Shown here one piece after another: positions 1 to 7,233 of a stretch of DNA of 26,037 bases. The stretch lies in NCBI GenBank assembly GCA_046727175.1, contig JBKPCD010000022.1, forward strand, positions 1 to 26,037, in the 5' to 3' direction. Numbering within the stretch: the first letter of the stretch is position 1; each line of letters begins with the position of its first letter. Position numbers and translations under genes: made by a program. Origin of the DNA: JBKPCD01 sp046727175 (GTDB lineage: Bacteria; Acidobacteriota; Vicinamibacteria; Vicinamibacterales; 2-12-FULL-66-21). A model generated the notes under the pieces. The model made no database searches, was not told where the DNA came from, and saw nothing but the letters and a program-made list of their open reading frames with translations.

Positions 1-113
1 GGCTCGTCACCTTCATGCAGTACGATTTGGGCTACTTCGACGATGAGACATGCCGGCTCGAGCCGATCGACAATCCGTTCGGGCCGAAAGTGTTACCTAT
101 GTCCTCGGAATGA
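1..113 (+). pseudogene. IS481-type transposase, C-terminal end (cut by window edge)
   Basis: The frame starting at base 3 reads to a TGA at 111-113 and ends with FMQYDLGYFDDETCRLEPID followed by NPFGPKVLPMSSE. That is the characteristic C-terminus of IS481-type DDE transposases with an integrase core. The catalytic core lies upstream of the window, so I cannot tell whether the element is intact. The stop codon lies inside the first of two tandem 25-bp repeats that resemble the terminal region of this family, so the element probably ends near base 140. Family assignment rests on recall of the conserved tail. Confidence 0.75.
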
Positions 114-140
114 ACTGTCACCCATGTGTCCGGAATGGAC
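91..140. repeat. Tandem 25-bp imperfect direct repeat at IS481-type right end
   Basis: Bases 91-115 and 116-140 are two adjacent 25-bp units, both beginning TGT and containing ACC-ATGT and CGGAATG blocks. They match at 19 of 25 positions by eye. Sequences of the type TGTTACCTATGTCnCCGG are familiar as ends of IS481-like elements, so this is read as the element terminus. The transposase stop codon falls in the first unit. Confidence 0.6.
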
Positions 141-150
141 CGTTAGGAGC

Positions 151-196
151 TGGCTCCTCAGGCTGGACTCGAACCAGCAACCCTCCGGTTGACAGC
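151..196 (-). pseudogene. tRNA-Asn 3' half (attachment-site-like remnant)
   Basis: Read on the minus strand, this stretch contains the 3' side of an anticodon loop, a T-arm with perfect stem GCTGG/CCAGC around loop TTCGAGT, the acceptor strand CTGAGGA, discriminator G and encoded CCA. It closely resembles the last ~46 nt of a bacterial tRNA-Asn, except that the anticodon position reads GTC instead of GTT. The expected 5' half (TCCTCAG acceptor strand and D-arm) is absent from the adjoining sequence, so it cannot be functional. Tyrosine-recombinase islands that insert into tRNA genes leave such 3' fragments, and the IS end lies 10 bp away. Confidence 0.65.
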
Positions 197-493
197 GCCG
201 GCGGCGCGTCAGTGCCGTCGCTGGGCACAGAAACGTGGTGATTGTTCGCACGTCGTGCGATCGTAGCGACGACCCGGTGCGGCAGCTACGGCCGATTGTT
301 TTCACTGGCGCGTCCCTGCCCGTTTAACAGCATGGCTCCGGTCCCGGCGATCGCTGACCTGGTGGCCGACATCGTTGTCCGTCGACGATGCTCGTGGCCC
401 CGTTGGAGAGACTCACACACCATCGCAACCGGGCCGCCCCCTGGTCTGACACCGGAGAGGGGTGCCCGCATGGCCATTACACGCACGTGAGCG
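197..493. other. No recognisable gene
   Basis: I see no reading frame here that resembles a known protein. The stretch lies immediately upstream of the IS110-like relic and may be the leader of that element. Confidence 0.4.
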
Positions 494-597
494 TTGAACC
501 GGAAGCAGCGCAAAGAGCTGGCCCGCCGCCTGCAGTCCGCCGATCCGGGACTCGAGGTGATGCATCCCAACGCCGCTGGGATCGACGTAGGCAAACA
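494..597 (+). pseudogene. IS110-type transposase, N-terminal fragment
   Basis: Starting at a TTG that replaces the usual ATG, the frame reads NRKQRKELARRLQSADPGLE and then MHPNAAGIDVGK. This is the N-terminus of IS110/IS1111-type DEDD transposases, and the D of AGIDVG is the first catalytic acidic residue of the RuvC-like fold. Similarity stops about 35 codons in, after which the frame continues into unrelated sequence. It runs convergently into the 3' end of the MocR-type regulator. It is a dead 5' fragment; the rest of the element is not in the window. Confidence 0.7.
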
Positions 598-657
598 GCG
601 AGTTTTCGAGGATCATTTCGAAAGCGATTCGTCCCTGAAATCTGAATGTGTTGTAGA

Positions 658-2172
658 TCAGCGATTGGCCAAGACACGGCGGCTCGCCGTGCGGCGAACT
701 CCGTTCGCGCATTTGTCAATCGCCCGCGCCAAGCGTGTCACGCCGTCGTTGATTTGACGGGTGTCGTACGGCGCAAACCCCAGCACTAACCCTTCTGGCC
801 GTGTTGTGCTCACCACGAAATCCGAAACGGCCACCACGTCAACCCCGTTTGCCGCAGCGGCGGCGACAACAGACCGAGCCTTGAGGCGCTGCTGCAGCCA
901 CACGATGGTGGAAATCCCAGCCGCCGTCGACAGCCCTTCGGCGCTGCCGGCTAGCTTGTCCTTGATCGCTTCGGTCAGCACGCGGAGCCGGGCCGCATGG
1001 ATTTCGCGCATCCGCCGGATGTGTCGCGCGAAGTGGCCTCCGGTGAGGAAGTCGCACATGACTACCTGGTCCAGAACGGACGAGTGACGATCGGTCATGA
1101 AACGCGCGGCGGCAAACTTGTCGACTAGCTCCAACGGAACGACGAGATACCCGAGACGAAGCGTCGGCAATAACACTTTGCTGAAACTGCCAGAGAAGAT
1201 GACGCTGCCGCTTCGATCGATTCCCTGCAGCGCGGGAATTGGCCGTCCGTCGTATCGATACTCGCTGTCGTAGTCGTCTTCGAAGATCCACGCACCCGAT
1301 TCCGCGGCCCACTGGAGGAGCGCGAGCCTTCGGCCCACCGTCATCATCGGACCCAACGGGAATTGATGCGCAGGTGTGACGTAGATCAACCGTGGGCGAC
1401 GGCAGCAGCGAACGCCCGCCTCTACATCTAGACCTCGAGCGTCAACGGGCACGGGGACAACTCTTGCCGGCAACGCCCGAAACATGGCGCTCACAATCGG
1501 ATGACAGGGATCCTCCAGGCACACGGCTGCATCCGGATCGAGCAGGACTCGAATCGCGAGATCCAGCCCGTGTTGAATGCCCGCGACGACGATCACCTGA
1601 TCCGGTGAGCAGCGAACGCCGCGAGCGCTTCCGAGATAATCGGCAACCGCCTCGCGGAACGGCCTGTATCCACGAGGATCAGCATCCGCCAGCAGCGTTC
1701 GTGTGGCTCGTCGGAGGCGGCGGCCTGCGATTTGAGTCCACAGGTCGATCGGGAACGCATCAATCGCGGGATCGGGACGAAACGGGCGAGGCGCTGTCAC
1801 GTCAGTCGTCGGCGCCGGTTTCAGGCGGGCGGCGAGCCTCGAGAGAGGACGAGGCCGTCGTATTTCGTTCGGAGCACCCGGTGAACTCGCTGGCGTGGTG
1901 AAGTCGTCGGGCAGACGAACGCTCACGTAGGTGCCATCGCCGACGCGGCCGTCCAGATAACCCTCGGCTGTGAGTTGTTCGAATGCCGTCACGACAGTGC
2001 CTCGAGACACGCCGTAACGGTGGGCGAGTGCACGCGTCGCCGGTACGCGCGTTCCCCGTCGCAGGCGACCGTCGAGGATCGCTCCTCGAATCTCTCCGTA
2101 AAGCCATTGCCAAAGAGGCGCATCGCTAGAAGGCTCTGCAAAGGCGAGCTCGTGAGTTGTCCGGGCTGACAT
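658..2172 (-). CDS. MocR/PdxR-family regulator (GntR-type wHTH fused to aminotransferase fold)
   Basis: This 504-aa protein has an N-terminal GntR winged helix (about residues 20-85, including ATRALAHRYGVSRGTVVTAF) joined by a Pro-rich linker to a fold-type I aminotransferase-like domain (about 130-490). The PLP signature is present: FEDDYDSEYRYDG for the ring-binding Asp and SGSFSK, with Lys332 as the predicted Schiff-base lysine. MocR proteins sense PLP or amino-compound adducts and often control a divergent neighbour. The reading frame opens 26 codons earlier, but the ATG at 2172 gives the usual short tail before the HTH and leaves an intergenic operator. It appears full length. The effector and target cannot be read from sequence; the divergent NTF2-like gene is the obvious candidate target. 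Confidence 0.88.
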   Translation of the reverse strand: MSARTTHELAFAEPSSDAPLWQWLYGEIRGAILDGRLRRGTRVPATRALAHRYGVSRGTVVTAFEQLTAEGYLDGRVGDGTYVSVRLPDDFTTPASSPGAPNEIRRPRPLSRLAARLKPAPTTDVTAPRPFRPDPAIDAFPIDLWTQIAGRRLRRATRTLLADADPRGYRPFREAVADYLGSARGVRCSPDQVIVVAGIQHGLDLAIRVLLDPDAAVCLEDPCHPIVSAMFRALPARVVPVPVDARGLDVEAGVRCCRRPRLIYVTPAHQFPLGPMMTVGRRLALLQWAAESGAWIFEDDYDSEYRYDGRPIPALQGIDRSGSVIFSGSFSKVLLPTLRLGYLVVPLELVDKFAAARFMTDRHSSVLDQVVMCDFLTGGHFARHIRRMREIHAARLRVLTEAIKDKLAGSAEGLSTAAGISTIVWLQQRLKARSVVAAAAANGVDVVAVSDFVVSTTRPEGLVLGFAPYDTRQINDGVTRLARAIDKCANGVRRTASRRVLANR

Positions 2173-2200
2173 GCTCCAATGGTATATGAGAACGAGACGA

Positions 2201-2222
2201 ATTGGACCTTTCGATTGGTCCA
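2201..2222. promoter_or_regulatory. Dyad in the divergent regulator/NTF2-like intergenic region
   Basis: ATTGGACC at 2201-2208 and ATTGGTCC at 2214-2221 can be read as direct half-sites, and TGGACC-N8-GGTCCA (2203-2222) as a perfect 6-bp inverted repeat. It lies 31 bp upstream of the regulator start and 47 bp upstream of the NTF2-like start. MocR operators are typically paired short half-sites in such divergent regions, so autoregulation and control of the neighbour are inferred. Confidence 0.5.
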
Positions 2223-2268
2223 TGTCGCGTGTAGGCTCGAAATGAGACAAGACGATAAGGAGGAGCCA

Positions 2269-2895
2269 ATGCTGATTACCTACGCGATGGCAGCTATCGG
2301 GACGACAGCGGCCCTAGTCGCAGCGCCAGTCTTCTCTGTCCTCTTGAAAGCAAGAAAGCACACAACCGCGACAGTGCGAGATCGCAACATCAGAGTGATG
2401 CTCGATCTCTTCAAGGCGATCGAGGAGCGTGATCCGAATCACAGGAATGTCGAGCGAGAGCTGTCATTCTATCAACCTGATGTGGAGTTCCATTGGCCGG
2501 CCGCGCTCCCGTACGGCGGGACCTTTCGCGGACTCTCCCAAAGGAGCAGCCGGGATTGGAACACGACGTGGACTCCGCTACAGCCGACCGCGGCAGAGCG
2601 AAAAATGGATCCGCAGGTGATCGGGGCCACTGGTTGTCACCAGGTGGTCATCCTCTATCATCAGCGCGGTGTGAGCCCAAAGGGCGAGCGATTCGACGGC
2701 GAAGTCATCGGCCTATACGATTTGCATAAGTTCAAGCTCGCACGCGCACAGATGTTCTATTTCGATGAGGCGGCGTGCGCACGATTTCTGGAACGCGCCG
2801 CGGCCGAATTGCCAACGAAACACTCGAATCGCAGCTCTTCCGCCTCTCGTCTGACAGGTGCATTCAGCGACCGTCTTCGGTTTCGAAAAATATAG
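2269..2895 (+). CDS. NTF2/SnoaL-like protein with N-terminal membrane anchor
   Basis: This 208-aa protein starts at an ATG preceded by AAGGAGGAG with ideal spacing, so the longer open frame from 2179 is rejected. Residues 4-27 form one hydrophobic segment (anchor or uncleaved signal). Residues 40-180 look like the cone-shaped alpha+beta NTF2/SnoaL fold: an initial helix (RVMLDLFKAIEERD), the strand FYQPDVEFHWP, a Gly-rich turn (PYGGTFRG), and late strands with VVILYHQRGV and IGLYDLHKFKLARAQMFYFD. Such proteins bind or isomerise small molecules; no catalytic residues can be assigned. The Ser/Arg-rich tail after residue 182 is low complexity and may be an extension by read-through. It is divergent from, and probably controlled by, the MocR-type regulator. 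Confidence 0.65.
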   Translation: MLITYAMAAIGTTAALVAAPVFSVLLKARKHTTATVRDRNIRVMLDLFKAIEERDPNHRNVERELSFYQPDVEFHWPAALPYGGTFRGLSQRSSRDWNTTWTPLQPTAAERKMDPQVIGATGCHQVVILYHQRGVSPKGERFDGEVIGLYDLHKFKLARAQMFYFDEAACARFLERAAAELPTKHSNRSSSASRLTGAFSDRLRFRKI

Positions 2896-2940
2896 AACCG
2901 CCTGGTTCCCCGTACTGAACCGACCTGCCCCTCTGGAACG

Positions 2941-3084
2941 TCGACCGACCCCGGAACGTTGCAGATCGAGTTTTTGAAAGGCACCGGATTAATGGCGGTC
3001 GTCAATCATTATGATCAGTTGTATGGGCTGAATCTCACAGCCGTCCAGAAAGCCGACCTGATCGAATTCCTGAAGGCGCTCTGA
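2941..3084 (+). pseudogene. c-type cytochrome / di-haem peroxidase-like, C-terminal relic
   Basis: One frame ends with VVNHYDQLYGLNLTAVQKAD and LIEFLKAL before TGA. This matches the C-terminal helix and tail of cytochrome c peroxidase-like and related di-haem proteins, where a 'VVxFYdrrfnigLTxqEKADLvaFLkaL' pattern is usual. No CxxCH haem motif precedes it and the upstream frame is degenerate, so only the last ~30-45 codons survive. The first ATG in frame is 2992, but there is no sign that it is used. Confidence 0.5.
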
Positions 3085-3178
3085 GGCGGTTCGAACGCCA
3101 AGGTCGGTTGGGGTCTGGCGTGGAATGTGCGAGAGTGTCCCAATGGCGATGACGTTTCATCACCGAGGAGGTCTGCGA

Positions 3179-3493
3179 ATGGCAACCGAATTTGTGACGG
3201 CCATCAAAACGAGCGAAATACCGGCGGGCGGCCTCACGGCAATCGATGTGCGTGGCACACGAGTCGCGGTGGCGAACGTCGGCGGCGCGTACTACGCGTT
3301 CGCCGACGAGTGCACGCATGAGCAGTGCTCGCTTGCTGAAGAAGGGGAGCTGTCGGGCGCCACCGTCACGTGCACCTGCCACGGCTCCGAGTTCGACGTG
3401 CGGACGGGGAAAGTGCTCGCTCCTCCGGCGACCCTGCCGGTCAAGATGTACCCCGTCCGTATCGCGGGGGATGCATTACAGATCGAGGTGTGA
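3179..3493 (+). CDS. Rieske-type [2Fe-2S] ferredoxin
   Basis: This is a 104-aa soluble Rieske protein. The cluster motifs are C-T-H in ADECTHEQCSL and C-T-C-H in TCTCHGSEFD, giving two Cys and two His ligands. The downstream strands (GKVLAPPATLPVKMYPVRI) are typical of the ferredoxin-type fold used by bacterial dioxygenase systems and NirD-like proteins. The start is fixed by GAGGAGGT at 3165-3172, six bases before the ATG. Its TGA overlaps the ATG of the reductase (TGATG), so the two are co-transcribed and translationally coupled. It most likely carries electrons from that reductase to an oxygenase or hydroxylase not encoded here. Confidence 0.92.
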   Translation: MATEFVTAIKTSEIPAGGLTAIDVRGTRVAVANVGGAYYAFADECTHEQCSLAEEGELSGATVTCTCHGSEFDVRTGKVLAPPATLPVKMYPVRIAGDALQIEV

Positions 3494-4734
3494 TGGCCCC
3501 GAGGTACGTGATCGTCGGCGCAAGCCTGGCCGGCGCCACGGCCGCCATCACGCTGCGCGAAGAGGGCGCTGATGGGACCGTGACGCTGATCGGTGCCGAG
3601 CACGAGCCGCCGTACGAGCGGCCGCCGCTATCCAAAGCCTACCTACGCGGCGAGGTGCCGTTCGACAAAGCGTTGGTCCGGCCGTCCGCGTTCTACGCAG
3701 ACCACAGCATCGAGACTGTGTTCGGGATGCGGGCGACACGGATCGATTCCTCGGCGCGATTCGTGGAGCTCCAGGATCATCGTCGCGTACCGTTCGACGC
3801 GCTGCTCATCGCCACGGGCGGGCGCAACAGGCGCGTCTCGATTCCCGGTGGCGATCTTGAAGGTATTTACGGTCTGCGTACGGTGCGGGACGCCGATCGC
3901 ATTCGGGAAGAGACGGTGGCTGGTCGCCGAGTCGTCGTCGTGGGCATGGGGTTCATCGGATCGGAAGTCGCTGCGTCGCTCCGGCAAAAAGGCCTGGACG
4001 TGGTCGCCATCGAGCCATCGAAGACGCCGCTCTTCCGCGTGCTCGGCGAAGCGGTCGGCCAGACCATCGCTGACCTCCATCGCGCTCGCGGTGTTCGCAT
4101 CATCTTCCAGGACACCGTCGCCTTGTTCGAAGGAACCCGTCGCGTGCACCAAGTCGTCACAAAAGGAGGGCTGCGTCTGGAGTGCGACTTCGTTGTCGTG
4201 GGCATTGGCATTGAGCCGGCGGTGGACATGCTCGAAGGCAGCGGCATTGTCGAAGACAACGGGGTCATCGTTGATGAGTACTGCGGGACCAACGTTGGCG
4301 GAGTTTACGCCGCCGGTGATGTTGCGAATCACTATCACCCGATCTTCGATCGCCGCATCAGAGTGGAACACTGGCAGAACGCCATCAAGCAAGGCGCCGC
4401 CGCGGCGCGCAACATGCTCGGCAAGCGCGTCGCGTACGACGAAGTCCACTGGTTCTGGTCCGACCAGTACGATGCGAACCTGCAGTACGCCGGATTCCAT
4501 ACGAAGTGGGAGCAGCTCGTCGTACGTGGCCGCCTGGACTCGGGTAGCTACCTCGCGTGTTATGTGAACGATGGCCGAATCGATGCGGCTGTCGGTCTCA
4601 ACCGCGCGAAGGACGTGCGCCGTGTCATGCCGCTCATCAAGTCCCGGCACGCGGTGGAGGTCGAGCAGCTTCGGGATGAAAGCGTTGATCTTCGCTCATT
4701 GCACGCGAGTCCGGAAGCTCCGTACGGCGTCTGA
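3493..4734 (+). CDS. FAD-dependent NAD(P)H:ferredoxin reductase
   Basis: This 413-aa flavoprotein of the pyridine nucleotide-disulphide oxidoreductase superfamily has an FAD-binding dinucleotide fold at the N-terminus (YVIVGASLAGATAAITLREE) and a second NAD(P)H fold near residue 150 (VVVVGMGFIGSEVAASL). The FAD motif GVYAAGDVAN follows, then the C-terminal reductase domain with VHWFWSDQYDANLQYAG. There is no redox-active CxxxxC, as expected for the oxygenase-coupled ferredoxin/rubredoxin reductase class. It transfers electrons from NAD(P)H to a [2Fe-2S] partner, here the overlapping upstream Rieske protein. No oxygenase lies adjacent, so the pair may serve one encoded elsewhere. Confidence 0.92.
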   Translation: MAPRYVIVGASLAGATAAITLREEGADGTVTLIGAEHEPPYERPPLSKAYLRGEVPFDKALVRPSAFYADHSIETVFGMRATRIDSSARFVELQDHRRVPFDALLIATGGRNRRVSIPGGDLEGIYGLRTVRDADRIREETVAGRRVVVVGMGFIGSEVAASLRQKGLDVVAIEPSKTPLFRVLGEAVGQTIADLHRARGVRIIFQDTVALFEGTRRVHQVVTKGGLRLECDFVVVGIGIEPAVDMLEGSGIVEDNGVIVDEYCGTNVGGVYAAGDVANHYHPIFDRRIRVEHWQNAIKQGAAAARNMLGKRVAYDEVHWFWSDQYDANLQYAGFHTKWEQLVVRGRLDSGSYLACYVNDGRIDAAVGLNRAKDVRRVMPLIKSRHAVEVEQLRDESVDLRSLHASPEAPYGV

Positions 4735-4766
4735 GAAGGGTAAGATGACTGACACCGATTCGCACC

Positions 4767-4884
4767 GCCCTCCTTCTCGCCCGTGATCTTCTGCACTTCG
4801 TGGCGTGATGTTTTCGTCCCACAACAGCCTCGCAGCCGAAAATCTGTTCCTTCGCAAACAACTGTCGTTTTACCGCGCCGGAAC
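4767..4884 (+). pseudogene. Integrase-core transposase, N-terminal relic
   Basis: The frame from 4805 carries SLAAENLFLRKQLSFYRA, the coiled N-terminal segment seen in many rve-type transposases ('..LAAENLFLRKQLALYqER'). Upstream codons in another frame (DLLHFVA) look like the preceding hydrophobic helix, implying a frameshift near 4803. The rest of the transposase is missing and the frame runs into an unrelated relic. Confidence 0.55.
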
Positions 4885-4931
4885 CTTTTCCAATTCACAG
4901 GTTTACGTCCGATTCATGAGGAGAGATCGAG

Positions 4932-5104
4932 CACAAGAACTTCTGGCTCGTCGATCTCGAAAGGGGACCGAACGCCAGCTGACCAACTTCGGTCTGGACT
5001 TCACGATTCGTGACTTCGACCTCGCTCTCGACGGCCGGGAGATCGTCTTCGATCGCGTGCGCGAGAACTCCGACATCCTGCCGATCGATCGACGTCCGCG
5101 CTGA
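4932..5104 (+). pseudogene. Kinase-associated PD40 beta-propeller, C-terminal relic
   Basis: HKNFWLVDLER in one frame continues as GTERQLTNFGLDFTIRDFDL and DGREIVFDRVRENSD in the next frame. A single base missing from the G run at 4963-4966 explains the shift. The block is the final WD40/PD40 blades and C-terminus of the TolB-like propellers attached to acidobacterial Ser/Thr kinases. The kinase domain and most blades are absent. It is a fourth trace of the family represented at 17693-23567. Confidence 0.6.
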
Positions 5105-5602
5105 GTTACGCCGAGTAAGCCTCATATCGCCCGGCCCTCGGGCAGAGGACTATCGGACGTTCTCCTGGCTCGTTTCCAGACGGCGCAGGGCACGATGGAG
5201 TTGGTTCAGCGTCTCGTAATCTCGAGCCGCTTCCGTGATTGTGTCGTGCACAATTGCGACCAGGCAATCAACCGAATCGCTGAAAGCATGCACCTGCGGG
5301 TCGAGGCCGCAGTTCGTCGTAACCGCCGCCTCGTGACGTCTGTTCTATTCTGAACAGTGTGCCCTCCTTCACGGAGGGTATCGTACGACTGGAGCGCGGC
5401 CACTCTTGATAGGATCCATGTTCTGCCAATGGGACCCACCGTCTTGCACACGGCTTCAGAGTCGAGATTCTTCACTTGGTGAACTCAGGCGACCGTTGGA
5501 GCTGATCTGACGTCCGAACGTTGACATCTTCGTGGTCGGATTGGTCGCCCTGACGGCACAGTTACGACGAAACCATCGCCGGCCTGTTGCGGGGCGGCGA
5601 TA
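5105..5602. other. Stretch without a convincing gene
   Basis: No frame here shows recognisable homology. It holds the inverted repeats described at 5340-5378 and a minus-strand open frame (5150-5293, possible GTG start) with a helical, charged translation but no ribosome-binding site. Confidence 0.4.
5340..5378. repeat. Two adjacent inverted repeats
   Basis: CTGTTC-N6-GAACAG at 5340-5357 is a perfect dyad of operator size. CCCTCC-TTCAC-GGAGGG at 5362-5378 is a 6-bp stem with a 5-base loop. No gene clearly starts or ends beside them, and neither is followed by a T-run on either strand, so function is unassigned. Confidence 0.4.
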
Positions 5603-5707
5603 ATGGTGCGACGTGGCAACGACATCCAATCCAACCCGAAGCTCAGTTGTATGGGCTGCGCGCAAACGGGTACAGACCCGACGGGGGTTCAGGGCGAAAG
5701 GAGGTGA
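5603..5707 (+). CDS. Possible 34-aa peptide with CxxC upstream of the radical SAM gene
   Basis: An ATG at 5603 opens a 34-codon frame whose translation includes NPKLSCMGCAQTG and ends GERR. Its TGA (5705-5707) overlaps a GTG (5704-5706) in the frame of the radical SAM gene, and the strong Shine-Dalgarno of that gene lies inside its last codons. This arrangement would fit a translationally coupled leader or substrate peptide. Against it, only a weak GGGGCGG precedes the ATG, and I recognise no family. It could equally be chance or the tail of a decayed gene. Confidence 0.3.
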   Translation: MVRRGNDIQSNPKLSCMGCAQTGTDPTGVQGERR

Positions 5708-5709
5708 GC

Positions 5710-7227
5710 GTGGCGTCGCGAGTCCATCTGATCAACCCAAGCGACCTGACGTTCGGGGTGGCCGTCATCACCCCGCGGTGGTTGTATGTCCTCGCCGCGG
5801 CAACGGGGTCGCGCTGGGGCGATCCCCACCTCGTTGATGAGACGCTGGACCACGTCGATCCGGCTGACTTTGCGCCCGGCGACGTCGTTGGCATCGGCAT
5901 TCACACCGGCAATGCCCTGCGCGGATACGCCATCGGTCGGCTCGCACGCGAGCGCGGCGCGTGGGTCGTCTTCGGAGGCATTCACGCCACGCTCTATCCG
6001 GATGAGTCACGCGAACGTGGTGCGGCGCACGCCGTCGTTCGTGGCGATGGCGATCTCGTCTGGCAGCAAGTCGTGGAGGACTGCTTCGCGGGCCGTCCCT
6101 CTCCCGTCTACGAGGGCGGACGCGTCGGGGGCGATCAGTTCGTGTCGGCGCGATGGGACCTGCTGCCGGAGGGACGCTACATGTGGGCGTCCGTGCAAAC
6201 CGTGCGCGGCTGTCCCAAGCACTGTTCGTTCTGCTCCGTCTGGCGTACGGACGGTCAGCAGCCACGACAGCGACACGTCGATGGTGTCGTGCACGAAATC
6301 GTGGAGCTCCGGCGACGCGGGTTCCGCTTCATCGCCCTCGCCGACGACAACTTCTATCCCGTCAGCTTCGAAGATCTCGCGCAGGCGCGGCGGCGCGCCG
6401 ACCCCTCACGCCTGCGGGAGTTGCAGGCGCTGCGCGATGAGCGATTCGCGCTGATGGCGCAGCTCGCGAAACTGCCGGACGATCTCGTCTTCTACACGCA
6501 GATCACGATGGAGGCGGCGGAAGATCCGGAATTCCTCGACGCGATGCAGCGTGCACACATCCGCGGGGCGTTGGTCGGCGTGGAATCGGTCACGGCGGCG
6601 GGTCTGAAGGACGTGTACAAGGGATTCAATCTCGCAGGGGACGCGCTCGTCGCGCGGCTTCGTGCGTTTCGGCGCTACGGCATCCACGTGCTCGGGTCAT
6701 TCATCTTTGGGCTCCCCAGTGATGACTCGGAGACGTTTGAGACAACGGTCGCCCTGGCTAAGAAGGCCGACCTGACATTCGCGCAGTTCGTCTTGCTGAC
6801 GCCATTTCCAGGCACGGTGGATTTCGAACGATGGGCCAGCAGCGACGAGAACCGCGCCAGAACGATTGAAGGCATTCCCGTCACCCAGCATTGGCTCATT
6901 CCGAATGATCGCCGGCCGCGGCTCTACACGTCGCATCCGACGATGTCGCTGGAAGAAATCCGAGTACGGACCCAGGGTGCCTGGGATCGCTTCTACAGTT
7001 GGTCCAGCATTTGGGCCCGCTCCCGCGTCGTGAAATCCGTCAAGGCCAGAGTGGCGTTCGTGCTCGTCTCGAAGCTCTATCGGCAGATGTACGCGAACAC
7101 GGGAATTGCCACCGACAGCGCGCGCGTGGCGCGTTCGAATCGCTGGGCACGGTACCTCGGTCTCGCGGTGCGCCGGCTGTTCCTGACCACGCCGATGCCG
7201 GAGTTGCAGATGCCCGAGCCGCGTTGA
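5710..7227 (+). CDS. B12-binding-domain radical SAM protein
   Basis: This is a 505-aa protein. Residues ~1-150 form a Rossmann-like cobalamin-binding domain (VVGIGIHTGNALRG, then VVFGGIHATLYPDE and VVRGDGD). The radical SAM core follows with the [4Fe-4S] motif CPKHCSFC (Cx3Cx2C) and the downstream strands ALADDNF, GALVGVES and VLGSFIFGLPSDD. The C-terminal ~110 residues (SLEEIRVRTQGAWDRFYSW to the end) are a helical region seen again in the relic at 11287-11705. The start is set by AGGAGG at 5699-5704, giving GTG 5710; GTG 5704 is the alternative. The substrate is unknown; this architecture includes C-methylases and natural-product enzymes. It converges, six bases apart, with the receiver ORF. 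Confidence 0.88.
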   Translation: MASRVHLINPSDLTFGVAVITPRWLYVLAAATGSRWGDPHLVDETLDHVDPADFAPGDVVGIGIHTGNALRGYAIGRLARERGAWVVFGGIHATLYPDESRERGAAHAVVRGDGDLVWQQVVEDCFAGRPSPVYEGGRVGGDQFVSARWDLLPEGRYMWASVQTVRGCPKHCSFCSVWRTDGQQPRQRHVDGVVHEIVELRRRGFRFIALADDNFYPVSFEDLAQARRRADPSRLRELQALRDERFALMAQLAKLPDDLVFYTQITMEAAEDPEFLDAMQRAHIRGALVGVESVTAAGLKDVYKGFNLAGDALVARLRAFRRYGIHVLGSFIFGLPSDDSETFETTVALAKKADLTFAQFVLLTPFPGTVDFERWASSDENRARTIEGIPVTQHWLIPNDRRPRLYTSHPTMSLEEIRVRTQGAWDRFYSWSSIWARSRVVKSVKARVAFVLVSKLYRQMYANTGIATDSARVARSNRWARYLGLAVRRLFLTTPMPELQMPEPR

Positions 7228-7233
7228 AGACGG

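Noticed and set aside
3643..4650. Long minus-strand open frame opposite the ferredoxin reductase
   Set aside because: It is a shadow of the reductase coding frame in GC-rich DNA; the translation has no domain signature.
5150..5293. Minus-strand 47-codon frame with a helical, charged translation (YETLNQLHRALRRLETSQEN)
   Set aside because: Only a GTG start, no ribosome-binding site, a stop codon close upstream and no recognised family.
3015..5658. A 16-base identical sequence (tcagttgtatgggctg) at 3015-3030 and 5643-5658, in frames that both read QLYGL
   Set aside because: Flanks show no similarity and one exact 16-mer in 26 kb is not far beyond chance; I could not link it to a repeat or shared gene.
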